NCBI RefSeq assembly: GCF_001927245.1
Contig: NZ_MJUX01000005.1
Coordinates: forward strand, 1 to 64,000
DNA: 64,000 nt
Direction: 5' to 3'
Origin: Acuticoccus yangtzensis
GTDB taxonomy: Bacteria; Pseudomonadota; Alphaproteobacteria; Rhizobiales; Amorphaceae
Positions 21,005 through 29,422 of this stretch are shown here, piece by piece (within the stretch, counting starts at the first letter, position 1; the number at the start of each line of letters is the position of its first letter). Below the pieces are notes generated by a model. It was given only the letters and a program-made list of their open reading frames with translations. It did no database searches and was not told the DNA's origin. The translations under genes were made by a program, and so were the position numbers.

Positions 21005-22090
21005 TCAGGTCGCGCCGTCGAGGATCGTCCCCTCCGATGCGCCCATCTGCTCGATCGCTGACAGAAGCCGCGTCGCCGTCAAGAGGGAGGCGCCGCAGGC
21101 CGCGCACATTTGCGGCAGGATCATCCATTCCAGCGCCCAGGAGGCGCCGGACCGTTCCTGCTCATGCATCAGCGACTGAGCGAATCCGCCGAGCTGGGCG
21201 GCGTTGAAGCGCGCCAGGGTGACGAGAAGCTCACCGTCGATCGGGTTCTTCTTGTGTGCCATGGCCGAGGAGCCGCCGCCCCCCGCGAGGCGGATTTCGC
21301 CGATGCCCTGCTGGGCCATCAGCGCCACGTCCTCGCCGATCTTGCCGAGCGCGGCCGAAATCTGCGCCAGCCACCCGGCGTAGACGCCGAGACCATCGCG
21401 CGCGGTGTGCCACGAGGCGCCGGGGTCGGACAGGCCGAGCGTTCCGGCCATGTGGGTGGCGATGGCGTCGCCGTTGCCGTTCCAGCCGCGCCGCGTGCCG
21501 ACGGGGCCGCCGAACTGCACGATTTCGATGCGCGGACGAAGGCGGACCAGCCGGTCCCGCTGGCGTTCCAGCGGGAGCTGCCACTCGCGGATCCGGTCGG
21601 CGACGGTGATGGAGAGCGCCGCCTGCATGCGCGTGCGGCCCATGATGACGCGCCGCCCATGCGCCTTCGCGAGCGTTTGCAGCCGGGCGACGATCTCCAC
21701 CAGCCGTGCGTCGAAGATGTTGTTGATCTCGACCAGCGTGAGGGCGAGCGCGGTGTCCATGATGTCCTGGCTCGTCGAGCCGAGGTGGACGTAGCGCGCA
21801 TTGTCCCCCGCCGCGGCCTTGATCGCCGCCGCGTAGGCCGGCAGCGGCAGGCCGTCCTTCATCGTGCCGGCGGCGAGCGCGGCCATGTCGGGCGTGAAAT
21901 CCGCCAGCATGGCGCAGATCGCGTCGGCGGCGGCCTTGGGGACGAGGCCGGACGCTTCGGCCCCGCGGGTCAGAGCGATCTCGACCTGATTATAACGCTC
22001 CACCGTGCGCGCGGCGGCGAAGGCGGCGGCCACGTCCGGGTCGCCGAAGAGGCCGGACAGCAGCGGGTCCTGGAAGACGCTGATGGACAT
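21005..22090 (-). CDS. pcaB: 3-carboxy-cis,cis-muconate cycloisomerase
   Basis: PcaB (361 residues) closes 3-carboxymuconate to gamma-carboxymuconolactone, the second step of the protocatechuate branch. It belongs to the fumarase/aspartase superfamily; the signature loop appears as GGSSAMAHKKNP near residue 280, with Ala where most relatives have Pro. HLGSTSQDIMDTA near residue 100 is the other active-site motif. The ATG overlaps the pcaG stop by one base (TGATG). The protein is shorter than the 450-residue bacterial forms, as in several alphaproteobacteria. Confidence 0.94.
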   Translation of the reverse strand: MSISVFQDPLLSGLFGDPDVAAAFAAARTVERYNQVEIALTRGAEASGLVPKAAADAICAMLADFTPDMAALAAGTMKDGLPLPAYAAAIKAAAGDNARYVHLGSTSQDIMDTALALTLVEINNIFDARLVEIVARLQTLAKAHGRRVIMGRTRMQAALSITVADRIREWQLPLERQRDRLVRLRPRIEIVQFGGPVGTRRGWNGNGDAIATHMAGTLGLSDPGASWHTARDGLGVYAGWLAQISAALGKIGEDVALMAQQGIGEIRLAGGGGSSAMAHKKNPIDGELLVTLARFNAAQLGGFAQSLMHEQERSGASWALEWMILPQMCAACGASLLTATRLLSAIEQMGASEGTILDGAT

Positions 22091-22692
22091 CAGATGTCGA
22101 GAAACACCGTCTCGGCGTCCCCCTGCAGATGAATGTCGAAGATGTAGGCGCCGTCCTTCAGCGGGGCGATCAGCGTGTCGCGGCGGACCTTCTGCTCGAT
22201 GCGGTTCAGCACCGGGTCGGCGGCGTTGGCCTCCGCCTCGTCGGCGAAATAGAGCCGGGTGTTGAGGCCGATATTGATGCCGCGCGCGACGATCCACAGC
22301 GCGATGTGCGGTGCCTGCATGCGCCCGTCCGGCCACGGCACGCGGCCGGGTTTGATCGTCTCGAAGGTGAAGACGCCGCCCTCCATGGTGGCGGCGCGGC
22401 CCCAGCCCTTGAACTTCGGGTCGGCCGGTCCGCGCGGCTCGGCGGGTGAGTTGTACAGCCCCTCCGCGTCCGCCTGCCAGGCCTCGACGACGCCGTCCAG
22501 GATCGGCGTCCCCGTGCCGTCGATGATGCGGCCGCGGATGGTGATCGTTTCGCCCTTCACGCCGTCCATGTAGAGCGGGCCGGAGCCGAGATCTTCCGGA
22601 TAGAGGCCGGTGAGGCCCGCGAAGGTGGGCACGCAGCCGATGTGGACATAAGGCCCCGCCGTCTGTGACGGGGTCTCGCGGAAGGTCGGCAT
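22090..22692 (-). CDS. pcaG: Protocatechuate 3,4-dioxygenase alpha subunit
   Basis: PcaG (200 residues) is the subunit that pairs with PcaH to open the protocatechuate ring between its hydroxyls using O2. TPSQTAGPYVHIG at the start and GVVEAWQADAEG in the beta-sandwich are typical. The alpha subunit lacks the full iron site; the region matching the HIH ligands reads APHIALWI. It is joined to pcaH and pcaB by one-base TGATG overlaps. Confidence 0.95.
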   Translation of the reverse strand: MPTFRETPSQTAGPYVHIGCVPTFAGLTGLYPEDLGSGPLYMDGVKGETITIRGRIIDGTGTPILDGVVEAWQADAEGLYNSPAEPRGPADPKFKGWGRAATMEGGVFTFETIKPGRVPWPDGRMQAPHIALWIVARGINIGLNTRLYFADEAEANAADPVLNRIEQKVRRDTLIAPLKDGAYIFDIHLQGDAETVFLDI

Positions 22693-23429
22693 CAATTGCC
22701 CTCCAGCTTGTTCTCGAACGGCGTGGAGCGGCGGCCGCGCACGGTGATGTCGTAGCGATAGGCGCGCGCGTCGAACGGGATGGTGTTGTCCATGTCGAGC
22801 GTCGCGGTGAGGAGCGCGGCGGCGTCGGGGTCCGGCAGGGTGCCGACGATGGGGCACATGGCAATCATGGGGTCCCCCTCGAAATAGAGCTGCGAGATCA
22901 GGCGCTGGGCAAAGCCGGAGCCGAACACCGAGAAGTGGATGTGAGCAGGGCGCCAGTCGTTCGGATTGTTGGGCCACGGATAGGCGCCAGGGCGCACGGT
23001 GCGGTACCAGTAGTAGCCGTTCTCGTCGGTGATGACGCGGCCGCAGCCGCCGAAATTGGGGTCCAGCGGGGCGAGGTAGCCGTCCCGCACGTGGCGATAG
23101 CGCCCGCCCGCATTGGCCTGCCACACCTCGATCAGCGCGCCCGGCACCGGCCGCCCCTCCCCGTCGCGCAGGTAGCCGTGGACGATGATCCGCTCACCGA
23201 TCGCGCTTGTCCCAGGCGCGGCATAGTTGACGGTGAGGTCATGGTCGTTCGGGCCGAGAAGGTTGTGGCCGAACACCGGCCCCGTCGCCTCCGTCAGCGA
23301 GTTGGAGAAGGAGAGCAGCGCCTGACGCGGCGAGCGCAGCACGCTGGTCTTGTAGCCCGGCGCGTAGGACGGCGGGTGCTCGCCCAGATTGCGCGGCACG
23401 AAGGGGTGGACGGGGTTGTGGTTACGCAT
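22692..23429 (-). CDS. pcaH: Protocatechuate 3,4-dioxygenase beta subunit
   Basis: PcaH (245 residues) carries the catalytic Fe(III). The ligands can be seen: Tyr in the GGRYRH and GAYPW stretches and two His in RPAHIHFSVFG. GALIEVWQANAGGRY and DPNFGGCGRVITDENG are family motifs. The start at 23429 (MRNHNPVHPF) matches other alphaproteobacterial PcaH proteins. Its stop overlaps the pcaG ATG by one base. Confidence 0.96.
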   Translation of the reverse strand: MRNHNPVHPFVPRNLGEHPPSYAPGYKTSVLRSPRQALLSFSNSLTEATGPVFGHNLLGPNDHDLTVNYAAPGTSAIGERIIVHGYLRDGEGRPVPGALIEVWQANAGGRYRHVRDGYLAPLDPNFGGCGRVITDENGYYWYRTVRPGAYPWPNNPNDWRPAHIHFSVFGSGFAQRLISQLYFEGDPMIAMCPIVGTLPDPDAAALLTATLDMDNTIPFDARAYRYDITVRGRRSTPFENKLEGN

Positions 23430-23443
23430 CGCTGTCGATCTCG

Positions 23444-23845
23444 TCAGGACGGGTCTTCGGCCAGGGTGGCTTTGGCCAGCTTGATGGCGTGGTTGCCGGC
23501 CGGAACGCCGGCATAGATCGCAACGTGCATCATCACCTCGGCAATGTCCTCCGCGCTCGCCCCGGTGTTGCGGGTGGCCCGCAGGTGGAGCTTGAACTCC
23601 TCCCACTGGCCGAGCCCGGCGAGAAGGGCAAGTGTGACCATCGACCGCTCGCGCAGGGTCAGCCGGTCCGACGCCCATGTGCGACCCCACGCGGCCTCGG
23701 TGATCATCGTCTGGAAGGTCTCGTCGAAGGCGGTCACGTTGGCGGACGCACGGTCGACGTGCGCATCGCCCAGCACCTTGCGGCGGGTGGCCATACCCGT
23801 GTCGTAGATCGCGCTGCGGCCGGGGGCCGCGTCGTCCTCAGCCAT
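23444..23845 (-). CDS. pcaC: 4-carboxymuconolactone decarboxylase
   Basis: PcaC (133 residues) decarboxylates gamma-carboxymuconolactone to 3-oxoadipate enol-lactone. It is an all-helical AhpD-fold protein; LTLRERSMVTLALLAGLGQWEEFKLH and the closing VPAGNHAIKLAK are characteristic, and the length is usual. It overlaps pcaD by 8 bases. Here it is a separate gene, not fused to pcaD as in some bacteria. Confidence 0.95.
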   Translation of the reverse strand: MAEDDAAPGRSAIYDTGMATRRKVLGDAHVDRASANVTAFDETFQTMITEAAWGRTWASDRLTLRERSMVTLALLAGLGQWEEFKLHLRATRNTGASAEDIAEVMMHVAIYAGVPAGNHAIKLAKATLAEDPS

Positions 23846-24638
23846 GGGTCAGCCCCTTCTCGGCGAGGAACCCGGCGATGGCGGCGGCGATCGTCTCCGG
23901 CTCCTCCACGCACGGGATGTGGGCGAGATGGTCGAACACGCGCAAGGTGCCGTCCGCGACCCCGGCGGCGACCACCTCCAGCAAGGCGGGCGGCGTCGAC
24001 TGGTCCAGCCCGCCGGCGATGGCGAGGGTGGGCACGGTGATGGCGCCGAGCTCGGCGGTGAGGTCGGTGTCGCGCAGGAGCGCGCACAGCGCCGCGTAGC
24101 CGGGGACGGACTGGCGCACCACCATCGCCCGCATGGCGGCCACGGTGTCCGGCGCCGCCGCGTGGAAGGCGGGCGAGAACCAGCGCGCCATGGTGGCATC
24201 GCCGATGATCTCGATCCCCTCCGCCCGCACGGTGGCGATGCGCGCCTCCCAATCGTGCCGGTTGCCGATGCGCGCGCCCGTGCAGCACAGGATCAGCGCC
24301 CGGGTGCGGTCCGGAAAATCGAGCGCGAATTTCTGCGCGATGAGCCCGCCGATGGAGAGCCCGCACGGAACGATGGCGTCGAGCCCCAGCGCATCGGCCA
24401 GACCGGCGAGGTCGGCGGCGTGGGTGGCGACCTTCTCGGCCGGGGCGAGCGGGGACAGGCCCATGCCGCGCGTGTCGACCCTGAGGACGCCGAGCCCGGC
24501 CGGCAGCGCTGCGACCACACCGTCCCAGATGCGAAAGTCGGTGCCGAGCGAGTTGGAGAAGGCGATGGTCGGCATCCCCTCCGCCGCGGGGCGGTGGTCA
24601 ATATGCAGCGTTGCGCCGTTGGTTCTTATGAAGCGCAT
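23838..24638 (-). CDS. pcaD: 3-oxoadipate enol-lactonase
   Basis: PcaD (266 residues) hydrolyses enol-lactone to 3-oxoadipate, an alpha/beta hydrolase reaction. The nucleophile elbow is CGLSIGGLIAQ (about residue 100), the acid is in AGGLDQSTPP and the His in HLAHIPCVE. It is the first gene of the operon, starting at 24638 with GGAGGA just upstream. The later genes pcaI, pcaJ and pcaF and a pcaQ-like LysR regulator are not adjacent; the divergent neighbour is a bufferin operon. Confidence 0.95.
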   Translation of the reverse strand: MRFIRTNGATLHIDHRPAAEGMPTIAFSNSLGTDFRIWDGVVAALPAGLGVLRVDTRGMGLSPLAPAEKVATHAADLAGLADALGLDAIVPCGLSIGGLIAQKFALDFPDRTRALILCCTGARIGNRHDWEARIATVRAEGIEIIGDATMARWFSPAFHAAAPDTVAAMRAMVVRQSVPGYAALCALLRDTDLTAELGAITVPTLAIAGGLDQSTPPALLEVVAAGVADGTLRVFDHLAHIPCVEEPETIAAAIAGFLAEKGLTHG

Positions 24639-24886
24639 GGTTCCTCCCGAGTGCGCCCGAGACTGCCACGCAATTCCCGAGATTTGAAACGACTTTATGA
24701 TCCACGCCCTTGGCTTTGCCCGTTGGCCTGTAGGCGACGACGGGCGCGGCTCGATCACGTCGCGGTGTTCGAGGGTGTCTTCATACTCGCGAGGACTTTA
24801 TTATGGCGTGACAGGATGCGTTTTTATTTCTGCTTGGCGGCAGAGCCGACACGCCAACGACAGCCCGCCGCCGAAGGAGAGATCGC

Positions 24887-25243
24887 ATGAGCCATAACCG
24901 GACCAATTCTCTGTCTCTGGCCGCCCTCGCGGGGGCTGTCGCCGCCGCAGCGTCGATGGCGTCGCTCCCTGCCGAGGCGCAGGCGAAGGAAAAATGCTAC
25001 GGGGTTTCGCTCGCTGGCGAGAATGACTGCGCCGCCGGCCCCGGTACCACCTGCGCCGCAACGTCGACGGTGGACTATCAAGGCAATGCCTGGTCCCTGG
25101 TGCCGGCGGGCACCTGCGCGACGATGGAGCTACCGGGCGGCCGCCATGGCGCCACCGCCGACGCGCTCAAATCGGAAGGATTCGATGGACTGGCGCGCGA
25201 TCTTCCCGCCGGTACCGATACCGCTGGACTGAAACCCGTCTGA
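24887..25243 (+). CDS. bufA1: Bufferin-type RiPP precursor (DUF2282 family)
   Basis: A 118-residue precursor of a bufferin, a ribosomally made periplasmic peptide that binds copper after enzymatic change of cysteines. It has a long signal peptide (to about residue 33, ASLPAEAQA), unusual for RiPPs but standard here. The mature part shows EKCYGV, GENDCA, GTTCA and [14 protein letters not shown], giving four Cys in the family pattern. After the GG, about 33 more residues follow (to GLKPV), longer than the short tails I know from this family. AAGGAG lies 8 bases before the ATG. The modifying enzymes follow downstream. Confidence 0.85.
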   Translation: MSHNRTNSLSLAALAGAVAAAASMASLPAEAQAKEKCYGVSLAGENDCAAGPGTTCAATSTVDYQGNAWSLVPAGTCATMELPGGRHGATADALKSEGFDGLARDLPAGTDTAGLKPV

Positions 25244-25256
25244 CAGGAATTGCGCA

Positions 25257-25286
25257 AGGATCGGCCGCGCCGGGGCGGCCGATCCT
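25257..25286 (+). terminator. Hairpin between precursor and maturase genes
   Basis: AGGATCGGCCGC (25257-25268) pairs perfectly with GCGGCCGATCCT (25275-25286), 12 pairs with a 6-base loop. It lies 13 bases after the bufA1 stop and just before the bufB ribosome site. No U-tract follows. Such a hairpin can stop part of the transcripts or protect the 3' end of the precursor message, giving more precursor than enzyme. The pairing is seen; the effect is inferred. Confidence 0.6.
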
Positions 25287-25302
25287 CGTGAGGGAGGCCC
25301 CG

Positions 25303-26325
25303 ATGGACCGAACGGCGATGCTGCACCCGCCCTTTGCCTCGCCCATCGCGCCGCGTGACGGCACCGCGCCATCCTCGCGGTCCGAGGACGGCGCGCCGCC
25401 CGGCGAGTGGCGCCGCGATGTAGCGGGCACCGCGACGTCCAGCGAAGGCGAGGCGCCGCACGCTTTCGCCGCGGCGTCGGCGATCCCGGCGCGCGCAGGC
25501 GTCGGGCTGAAGCTGTCCCATGTCGACGCGATCCTGGCCGATCCCGGACGCATCGGTTTCGTGGAGATCCACGCCGAGAATTATATGGGCGATGGCGGGC
25601 CGCCCCACCGGGCCCTCGCGGCGATCCGCGACGTTCTGCCCATTTCGCTGCACGGTGTGGGACTGTCCATCGGTGGCGAGGCGCCACTCGACCGGGCGCA
25701 CCTCGCCCGCCTCGCCGCCCTGGCAAAACGCTACGAGACCGGCCTGGTGTCCGAGCACCTCGCCTGGTCCACCCACGACGGCGCCTATTTCAACGACCTC
25801 CTCCCCGTTCCCTACACGGAGGCGACGCTCGCCCGCGTCGTCCGGCACATCGACCAGGTGCAGGAGGCGATCGGCCGCCCGATGCTGCTGGAAAATCCGT
25901 CCAGCTACGTCGCCTTCGAAGCTTCGACCATGGACGAGACCACGTTCATCCGCCGCATCGTGGCGGCGACGGGCTGCGGCCTCATCCTCGACATCAACAA
26001 CGTCGTCGTGTCTGCCGTGAACCTTGCCACGCGGCCGGAGGATTATCTCGCGGCCTTCCCGCTGGAGGCGGTGGGCGAAATCCACCTCGCCGGTCATGCC
26101 GAGGACCGTGACGCCGCCGGCGCGCCTCTCCTGATCGACACCCACGACGGGCCCGTCCCCACCTCTGTCTGGTCCCTTTATGAGACGGCGCTGCAGCACA
26201 TCGGCCGCCCCGTCCCGACGCTGATCGAGTGGGACGCGAATGTGCCGGATTTCGCCACGCTGGCGGCCGAAGCCGACCGGGCCGAGGCGGCTCTGCGCAA
26301 CGCGGGGGCGCACGATGCCCGATAA
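25303..26325 (+). CDS. bufB: MNIO-family bufferin maturase (DUF692)
   Basis: A 340-residue multinuclear non-heme iron-dependent oxidase of the group that modifies Cys in RiPP precursors (as MbnB does in methanobactin). The TIM-barrel metal and active-site motifs are all present: VGLKLSH, FVEIHAENYMGDGG, LHGVGLSIGG, SEHLAWS, LLENPSSYV, LILDINNVVVSA, EIHLAGHAED and IDTHDGPV. The first 65 residues are variable and Pro/Ala-rich. I set the start at the ATG at 25303, preceded by AGGGAGG with 5-base spacing. The end overlaps bufC by 11 bases. Confidence 0.92.
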   Translation: MDRTAMLHPPFASPIAPRDGTAPSSRSEDGAPPGEWRRDVAGTATSSEGEAPHAFAAASAIPARAGVGLKLSHVDAILADPGRIGFVEIHAENYMGDGGPPHRALAAIRDVLPISLHGVGLSIGGEAPLDRAHLARLAALAKRYETGLVSEHLAWSTHDGAYFNDLLPVPYTEATLARVVRHIDQVQEAIGRPMLLENPSSYVAFEASTMDETTFIRRIVAATGCGLILDINNVVVSAVNLATRPEDYLAAFPLEAVGEIHLAGHAEDRDAAGAPLLIDTHDGPVPTSVWSLYETALQHIGRPVPTLIEWDANVPDFATLAAEADRAEAALRNAGAHDAR

Positions 26326-27094
26326 CGGCGCCCTTCCCTTCCAACCCGTCTACGCCGCCGACCATCGCCGCGGACACCCTGCCGCACCCGCCCGAAACGG
26401 GGCGGAAGCTGACGCCTTCGCCGACGCGGTCACGACGCCGGGCCGTCCTCTGGCCGGTATCGTCGACGGGACCGGCCGGCCGGCCGCCGACCGTCTCGAC
26501 GTCTACCGCAACACCATCGTCGCCTCGCTGGCCGATGCGCTGGCGGCCACCTTCCCGGCGACCGCCCGCCTGATGGGGGAGGACGACTTTCGCGGCGCTG
26601 CGGTGGCCTTCGCGGTGGCGGTGAAGCCGCGTTCCCCGGTGCTCTCGCGCTATGGCGCCGGCTTCCCGGACTTCTTGATCCGCAGCGGCCACGTGGCTCC
26701 TTATGTGGCCGAGTGTGCCCGCATCGAATATGCCCGCGTCCAGGCCTTTCATGCGGCGGACGTGGCACCTCTCGACCCGGGCCGGCTCGGGCTCGCCCCC
26801 GGCCAGCTCGACCGTCTGGTGCTGACGCCGCACCCGGCGACCAGCTTCATCCCCACCCCCGGCGGCGGCTACTGCGCCTGGCGGGACGGTCAACCCGGTA
26901 TCGCCCGCGCCGTCGTCGTCACGCGCCCGCGGATGGATGTTCTGGTGTCGCCCTTGATGGAGCCGGGGGCGCGGTTCGCCCGGCGCCTCCTCGCCGGAAT
27001 GCCGCTCGGCGAGGCGGCGGCGGTCGACGGTCTGGACCTCACCAAGGTGCTGGCGGTCCTGTTGTCCTGCGGCGCCTTCGCCACCTTTCCCTAG
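26315..27094 (+). CDS. bufC: BufC/HvfC-type RiPP maturation partner (DUF2063)
   Basis: A 259-residue protein of the family that accompanies MNIO enzymes and presents the precursor to them. The N-terminal DUF2063 domain shows LDVYRNTIVASLADALAATFP, then VLSRYGAGFPDFL and PYVAECARIEYARVQAFHAAD. The C-terminal half (LTPHPATSFI onward) resembles the winged-helix part seen in relatives. The start overlaps the bufB end by 11 bases, so the two are probably made in step. Confidence 0.88.
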   Translation: MPDNGALPFQPVYAADHRRGHPAAPARNGAEADAFADAVTTPGRPLAGIVDGTGRPAADRLDVYRNTIVASLADALAATFPATARLMGEDDFRGAAVAFAVAVKPRSPVLSRYGAGFPDFLIRSGHVAPYVAECARIEYARVQAFHAADVAPLDPGRLGLAPGQLDRLVLTPHPATSFIPTPGGGYCAWRDGQPGIARAVVVTRPRMDVLVSPLMEPGARFARRLLAGMPLGEAAAVDGLDLTKVLAVLLSCGAFATFP

Positions 27095-27167
27095 CCGCCG
27101 TTCCCTCCCCGGCGCCCGGTTCGGACCCCTCGGCGCCGGCAGGGTCGTTCATCATCAGGACACCGCC

Positions 27168-27713
27168 ATGCTGTCTCGGCTTCACGCTGCCGCCTTCGCC
27201 TTCGTCGACCGCATCTTCGGCGCCTGGCTCCTCGGCACCCTCGGCAGGGCCATCTTCGCCGGAGTGCTCCTCGTCTATTTCCTGGACAGCGCGCGCACGA
27301 AGCTCGGCGACGGGCTCAGCGGCCTCTTCGCCCTCAGCGACGGCGCCTATGTGCAGATCCTGCCCCAGGCCTTCGAGGCGGCGGGCTACGACAAGGCTGC
27401 CCTGACGACGCTGCAGGTGGTCATCGTGCATCTCGGCACCTATGCCGAAATCCTGTTACCGATCATGATTGTGGTCGGCCTCTTCACCCGGCTTGCCGCG
27501 CTCGGCATGATCGGCTTCGTTGCCGTCATGACCTATGTCGACATCACCGGACACGGGGTCGATTCGACCACGATCGGCACCTGGTTCGACAACAGTCCGT
27601 CCGCCGCGATCGCCGACCAGCGCCCGCTGTGGATCTTCCTTCTCCTCACGCTCGTCCTCAAGGGGCCAGGCCCCCTTTCGCTGGACCGGCTTTTCCGCAG
27701 GCGGCACTCTTGA
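27168..27713 (+). CDS. DoxX-family membrane protein of the bufferin operon
   Basis: A 181-residue inner-membrane protein with four hydrophobic segments (about residues 25-42, 80-110, 112-130, 155-168) and the DoxX fold. DoxX proteins are common last members of bufferin operons, where their role in redox or quinone chemistry is not settled. It begins 73 bases after bufC and its stop is inside the TTGA overlap with the next gene. Confidence 0.85.
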   Translation: MLSRLHAAAFAFVDRIFGAWLLGTLGRAIFAGVLLVYFLDSARTKLGDGLSGLFALSDGAYVQILPQAFEAAGYDKAALTTLQVVIVHLGTYAEILLPIMIVVGLFTRLAALGMIGFVAVMTYVDITGHGVDSTTIGTWFDNSPSAAIADQRPLWIFLLLTLVLKGPGPLSLDRLFRRRHS

Positions 27714-28780
27714 GCATCTTCGGTTCCGACAACTGGGCCGGCGCGTCCGACCGGGTCATGGCGACCCTTACCGAGGCCAACGCGGGCGCGGCCCCGGCCT
27801 ATGGCAACGACATCTGGACGCGGCGGGCGAAGGACGCCCTCGACGCCTTCTTCGAGCGTGAGGTGTCGGCCTTCTTCGTCGCCACGGGGAGCGGGGCCAA
27901 CGCTCTGGCGCTCGCGGCCTATAGCCGTCCGGGCGGCGCGGTGCTGTGCCATCCCGACGCGCACATCGCTCGCGACGAAGCCGGTGCGCCGATCCTCTTC
28001 GCGCCGCAGATGATCGAGGGCGTGGACGGGCCGCGCGGGCTCATCGACCCCGACCGTCTCGCCCGGCGCCTGAACGATTACGCCGCCGGCAACGTCAACG
28101 ACGGGCGGCCCGCCGCCGTCAGCCTGACCAACGCCAACGAGCTCGGCCAGTGCTACACCCCGGACGAGGTGGCGAGGATCGCGGAGCTTGCGAAGACGGC
28201 GGGTGCGGCGGTCCACATGGACGGGGCGCGGTTCATGAACGCGCTCGCCTTCCTCGGCGTGTCGGCGGCCGATCTCACCTGGCGCGCGGGGGTGGACACC
28301 CTGTCGCTCGGCCTCACCAAGGTCGGCGCCTGGTGCGCCGAGGTGGTCGTGCAGTTCGACGGCGACCGCGCCGAGGACACCCGCTACCGCCAGAAGCAGG
28401 CGGCGATGCTGATCTCCAAGAACCGCTTCGCCGCGGCGCAGGTGTGCGCCCTTCTGGAGGACGACCACGCGCTGGACCTCGCCCGCCATTCCAACGCGAT
28501 GGCGGTGCGGCTTGCGGACGCCTTCGCCGCGGCGGGCATGGGCCTCGGTTTCACGCCGCAGGCCAACGAGGTGTTCGCGTGGCTCCCCGGCGAGACGGCG
28601 GCGCGGCTGAAGGCGGCGGGTGTCTCCTTCGCGCCGTGGAACGACATGCGCTCCGCCTTCGTCCCCAGCGGGCCGGAGGGCGCCGGCCTCTACCGCTTCG
28701 TGACGAGCTTCCGCACCACGGCCGAGGACGTCGCCGCGCTGGCCGTCGCCCTCGGCACCAACGCTCCCGCCGGCGCCTGA
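27710..28780 (+). CDS. Low-specificity L-threonine aldolase family PLP enzyme
   Basis: A 356-residue PLP enzyme that would split L-threonine or L-allo-threonine to glycine and acetaldehyde. SDNWAGAS at the start, GNDIWTRRAKD, GSGANALAL and the SLGLTKVGAWCAE segment with the PLP lysine match the family. The start is taken as TTG at 27710, because conserved sequence (SIFGSDNWAG) begins there and the TTGA overlap with the doxX stop indicates coupling; the next in-frame ATG (27758) would cut into the fold. A link to bufferin making is not known. Confidence 0.88.
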   Translation: MSIFGSDNWAGASDRVMATLTEANAGAAPAYGNDIWTRRAKDALDAFFEREVSAFFVATGSGANALALAAYSRPGGAVLCHPDAHIARDEAGAPILFAPQMIEGVDGPRGLIDPDRLARRLNDYAAGNVNDGRPAAVSLTNANELGQCYTPDEVARIAELAKTAGAAVHMDGARFMNALAFLGVSAADLTWRAGVDTLSLGLTKVGAWCAEVVVQFDGDRAEDTRYRQKQAAMLISKNRFAAAQVCALLEDDHALDLARHSNAMAVRLADAFAAAGMGLGFTPQANEVFAWLPGETAARLKAAGVSFAPWNDMRSAFVPSGPEGAGLYRFVTSFRTTAEDVAALAVALGTNAPAGA

Positions 28781-28784
28781 ACGC

Positions 28785-28814
28785 AAAAAAGGCGCCCCGG
28801 TGTCCCGAGGCGCC
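28785..28814 (-). terminator. Intrinsic terminator of the hsp20 gene
   Basis: On the minus strand GGCGCC (28814-28809), CGG (28807-28805), CCG (28800-28798) and GGCGCC (28796-28791) form a stem that is followed directly by six T (28790-28785). It lies about 60 bases after the hsp20 stop. On the plus strand the A-run precedes the stem, so it would not stop the aldolase transcript well. Confidence 0.75.
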
Positions 28815-28873
28815 CCATCGTCAGGCAAGTGTCGGTTCGGCCGCCGGTCGGGCGGCCGTCGCCGATGCCGCGA

Positions 28874-29329
28874 TCAGGCCGCGGCGTCGATCGCCTTGGG
28901 CTGCCCGGCGGCCTCGATGGCGATGGTGCGGGGCTTCTTGGCCTCGGGCACTTCGCGCTTCAGAGACACGTGGAGCAGGCCGTGGTTCATGCTCGCCCCG
29001 GTCACGTGGACATGGTCGGCGAGCTGGAAGCGGCGCTCGAACGCACGGGTGGCGATACCGCGATAGAGGAAGTTTTCGCCGTCACCCTCCGGCTCGGTCT
29101 TCTGGCCGGTGACGGTGAGGGAGTTCTCCTTCACTTCGACGGTCAGTTCATTCTCGGCGAAGCCGGCGACGGCCATGGTGATCCGGTACTCGTCATCCGC
29201 GGTACGCTCGATGTTGTAGGGCGGATAGGTCTGGCTCTGGTTCGCGGCCTGCGCATTGTCGAGCAGGGAGAAGAGGCGGTCGAAACCGACGGTGGAGCGG
29301 TAGAGGGGGGTGAGATCGAATTGACGCAT
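28874..29329 (-). CDS. Hsp20-family small heat shock protein
   Basis: A 151-residue cytoplasmic small heat-shock protein that holds unfolding proteins. The IbpA-like N-terminus (FDLTPLYRSTVGFDRLF) is followed by an alpha-crystallin domain (residues about 35-130, with YRITMAVAGF and NGLLHVSL-like NHGLLHVSL) and the IxI motif of the C-terminal anchor as IAI. The ATG at 29329 has GGAGG 7 bases upstream. Upstream are a heat-shock promoter and a thermometer-like leader, reported separately. Confidence 0.94.
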   Translation of the reverse strand: MRQFDLTPLYRSTVGFDRLFSLLDNAQAANQSQTYPPYNIERTADDEYRITMAVAGFAENELTVEVKENSLTVTGQKTEPEGDGENFLYRGIATRAFERRFQLADHVHVTGASMNHGLLHVSLKREVPEAKKPRTIAIEAAGQPKAIDAAA

Positions 29330-29352
29330 GATGTCCTCCGTGAGAAGCAACG
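29330..29352 (-). promoter_or_regulatory. Candidate ROSE-like RNA thermometer in the hsp20 leader
   Basis: In the mRNA, UUGCUUCUC (29350-29342) is followed by ACG and then by the ribosome site GAGGA (29338-29334). UUCUC pairs with GAGGA (one G-U pair), leaving the 3-base loop ACG, so the ribosome site would be hidden. The UUGCU element facing the site is the hallmark of ROSE thermometers in rhizobial small heat-shock genes. The predicted leader of about 86 bases also fits. Confidence 0.55.
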
Positions 29353-29422
29353 ATTGAGACACTGCCGACTGGCCAGTATCCCGAGGTCTTCGTGCGGCCC
29401 CGTTGTGGCGACCGCTCGAGAG

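Noticed and set aside
24639-24886. PcaQ operator in front of pcaD
   Set aside because: I looked for an ATAACC/GGTTAA-type pair and did not see one; no adjacent pcaQ gene either.
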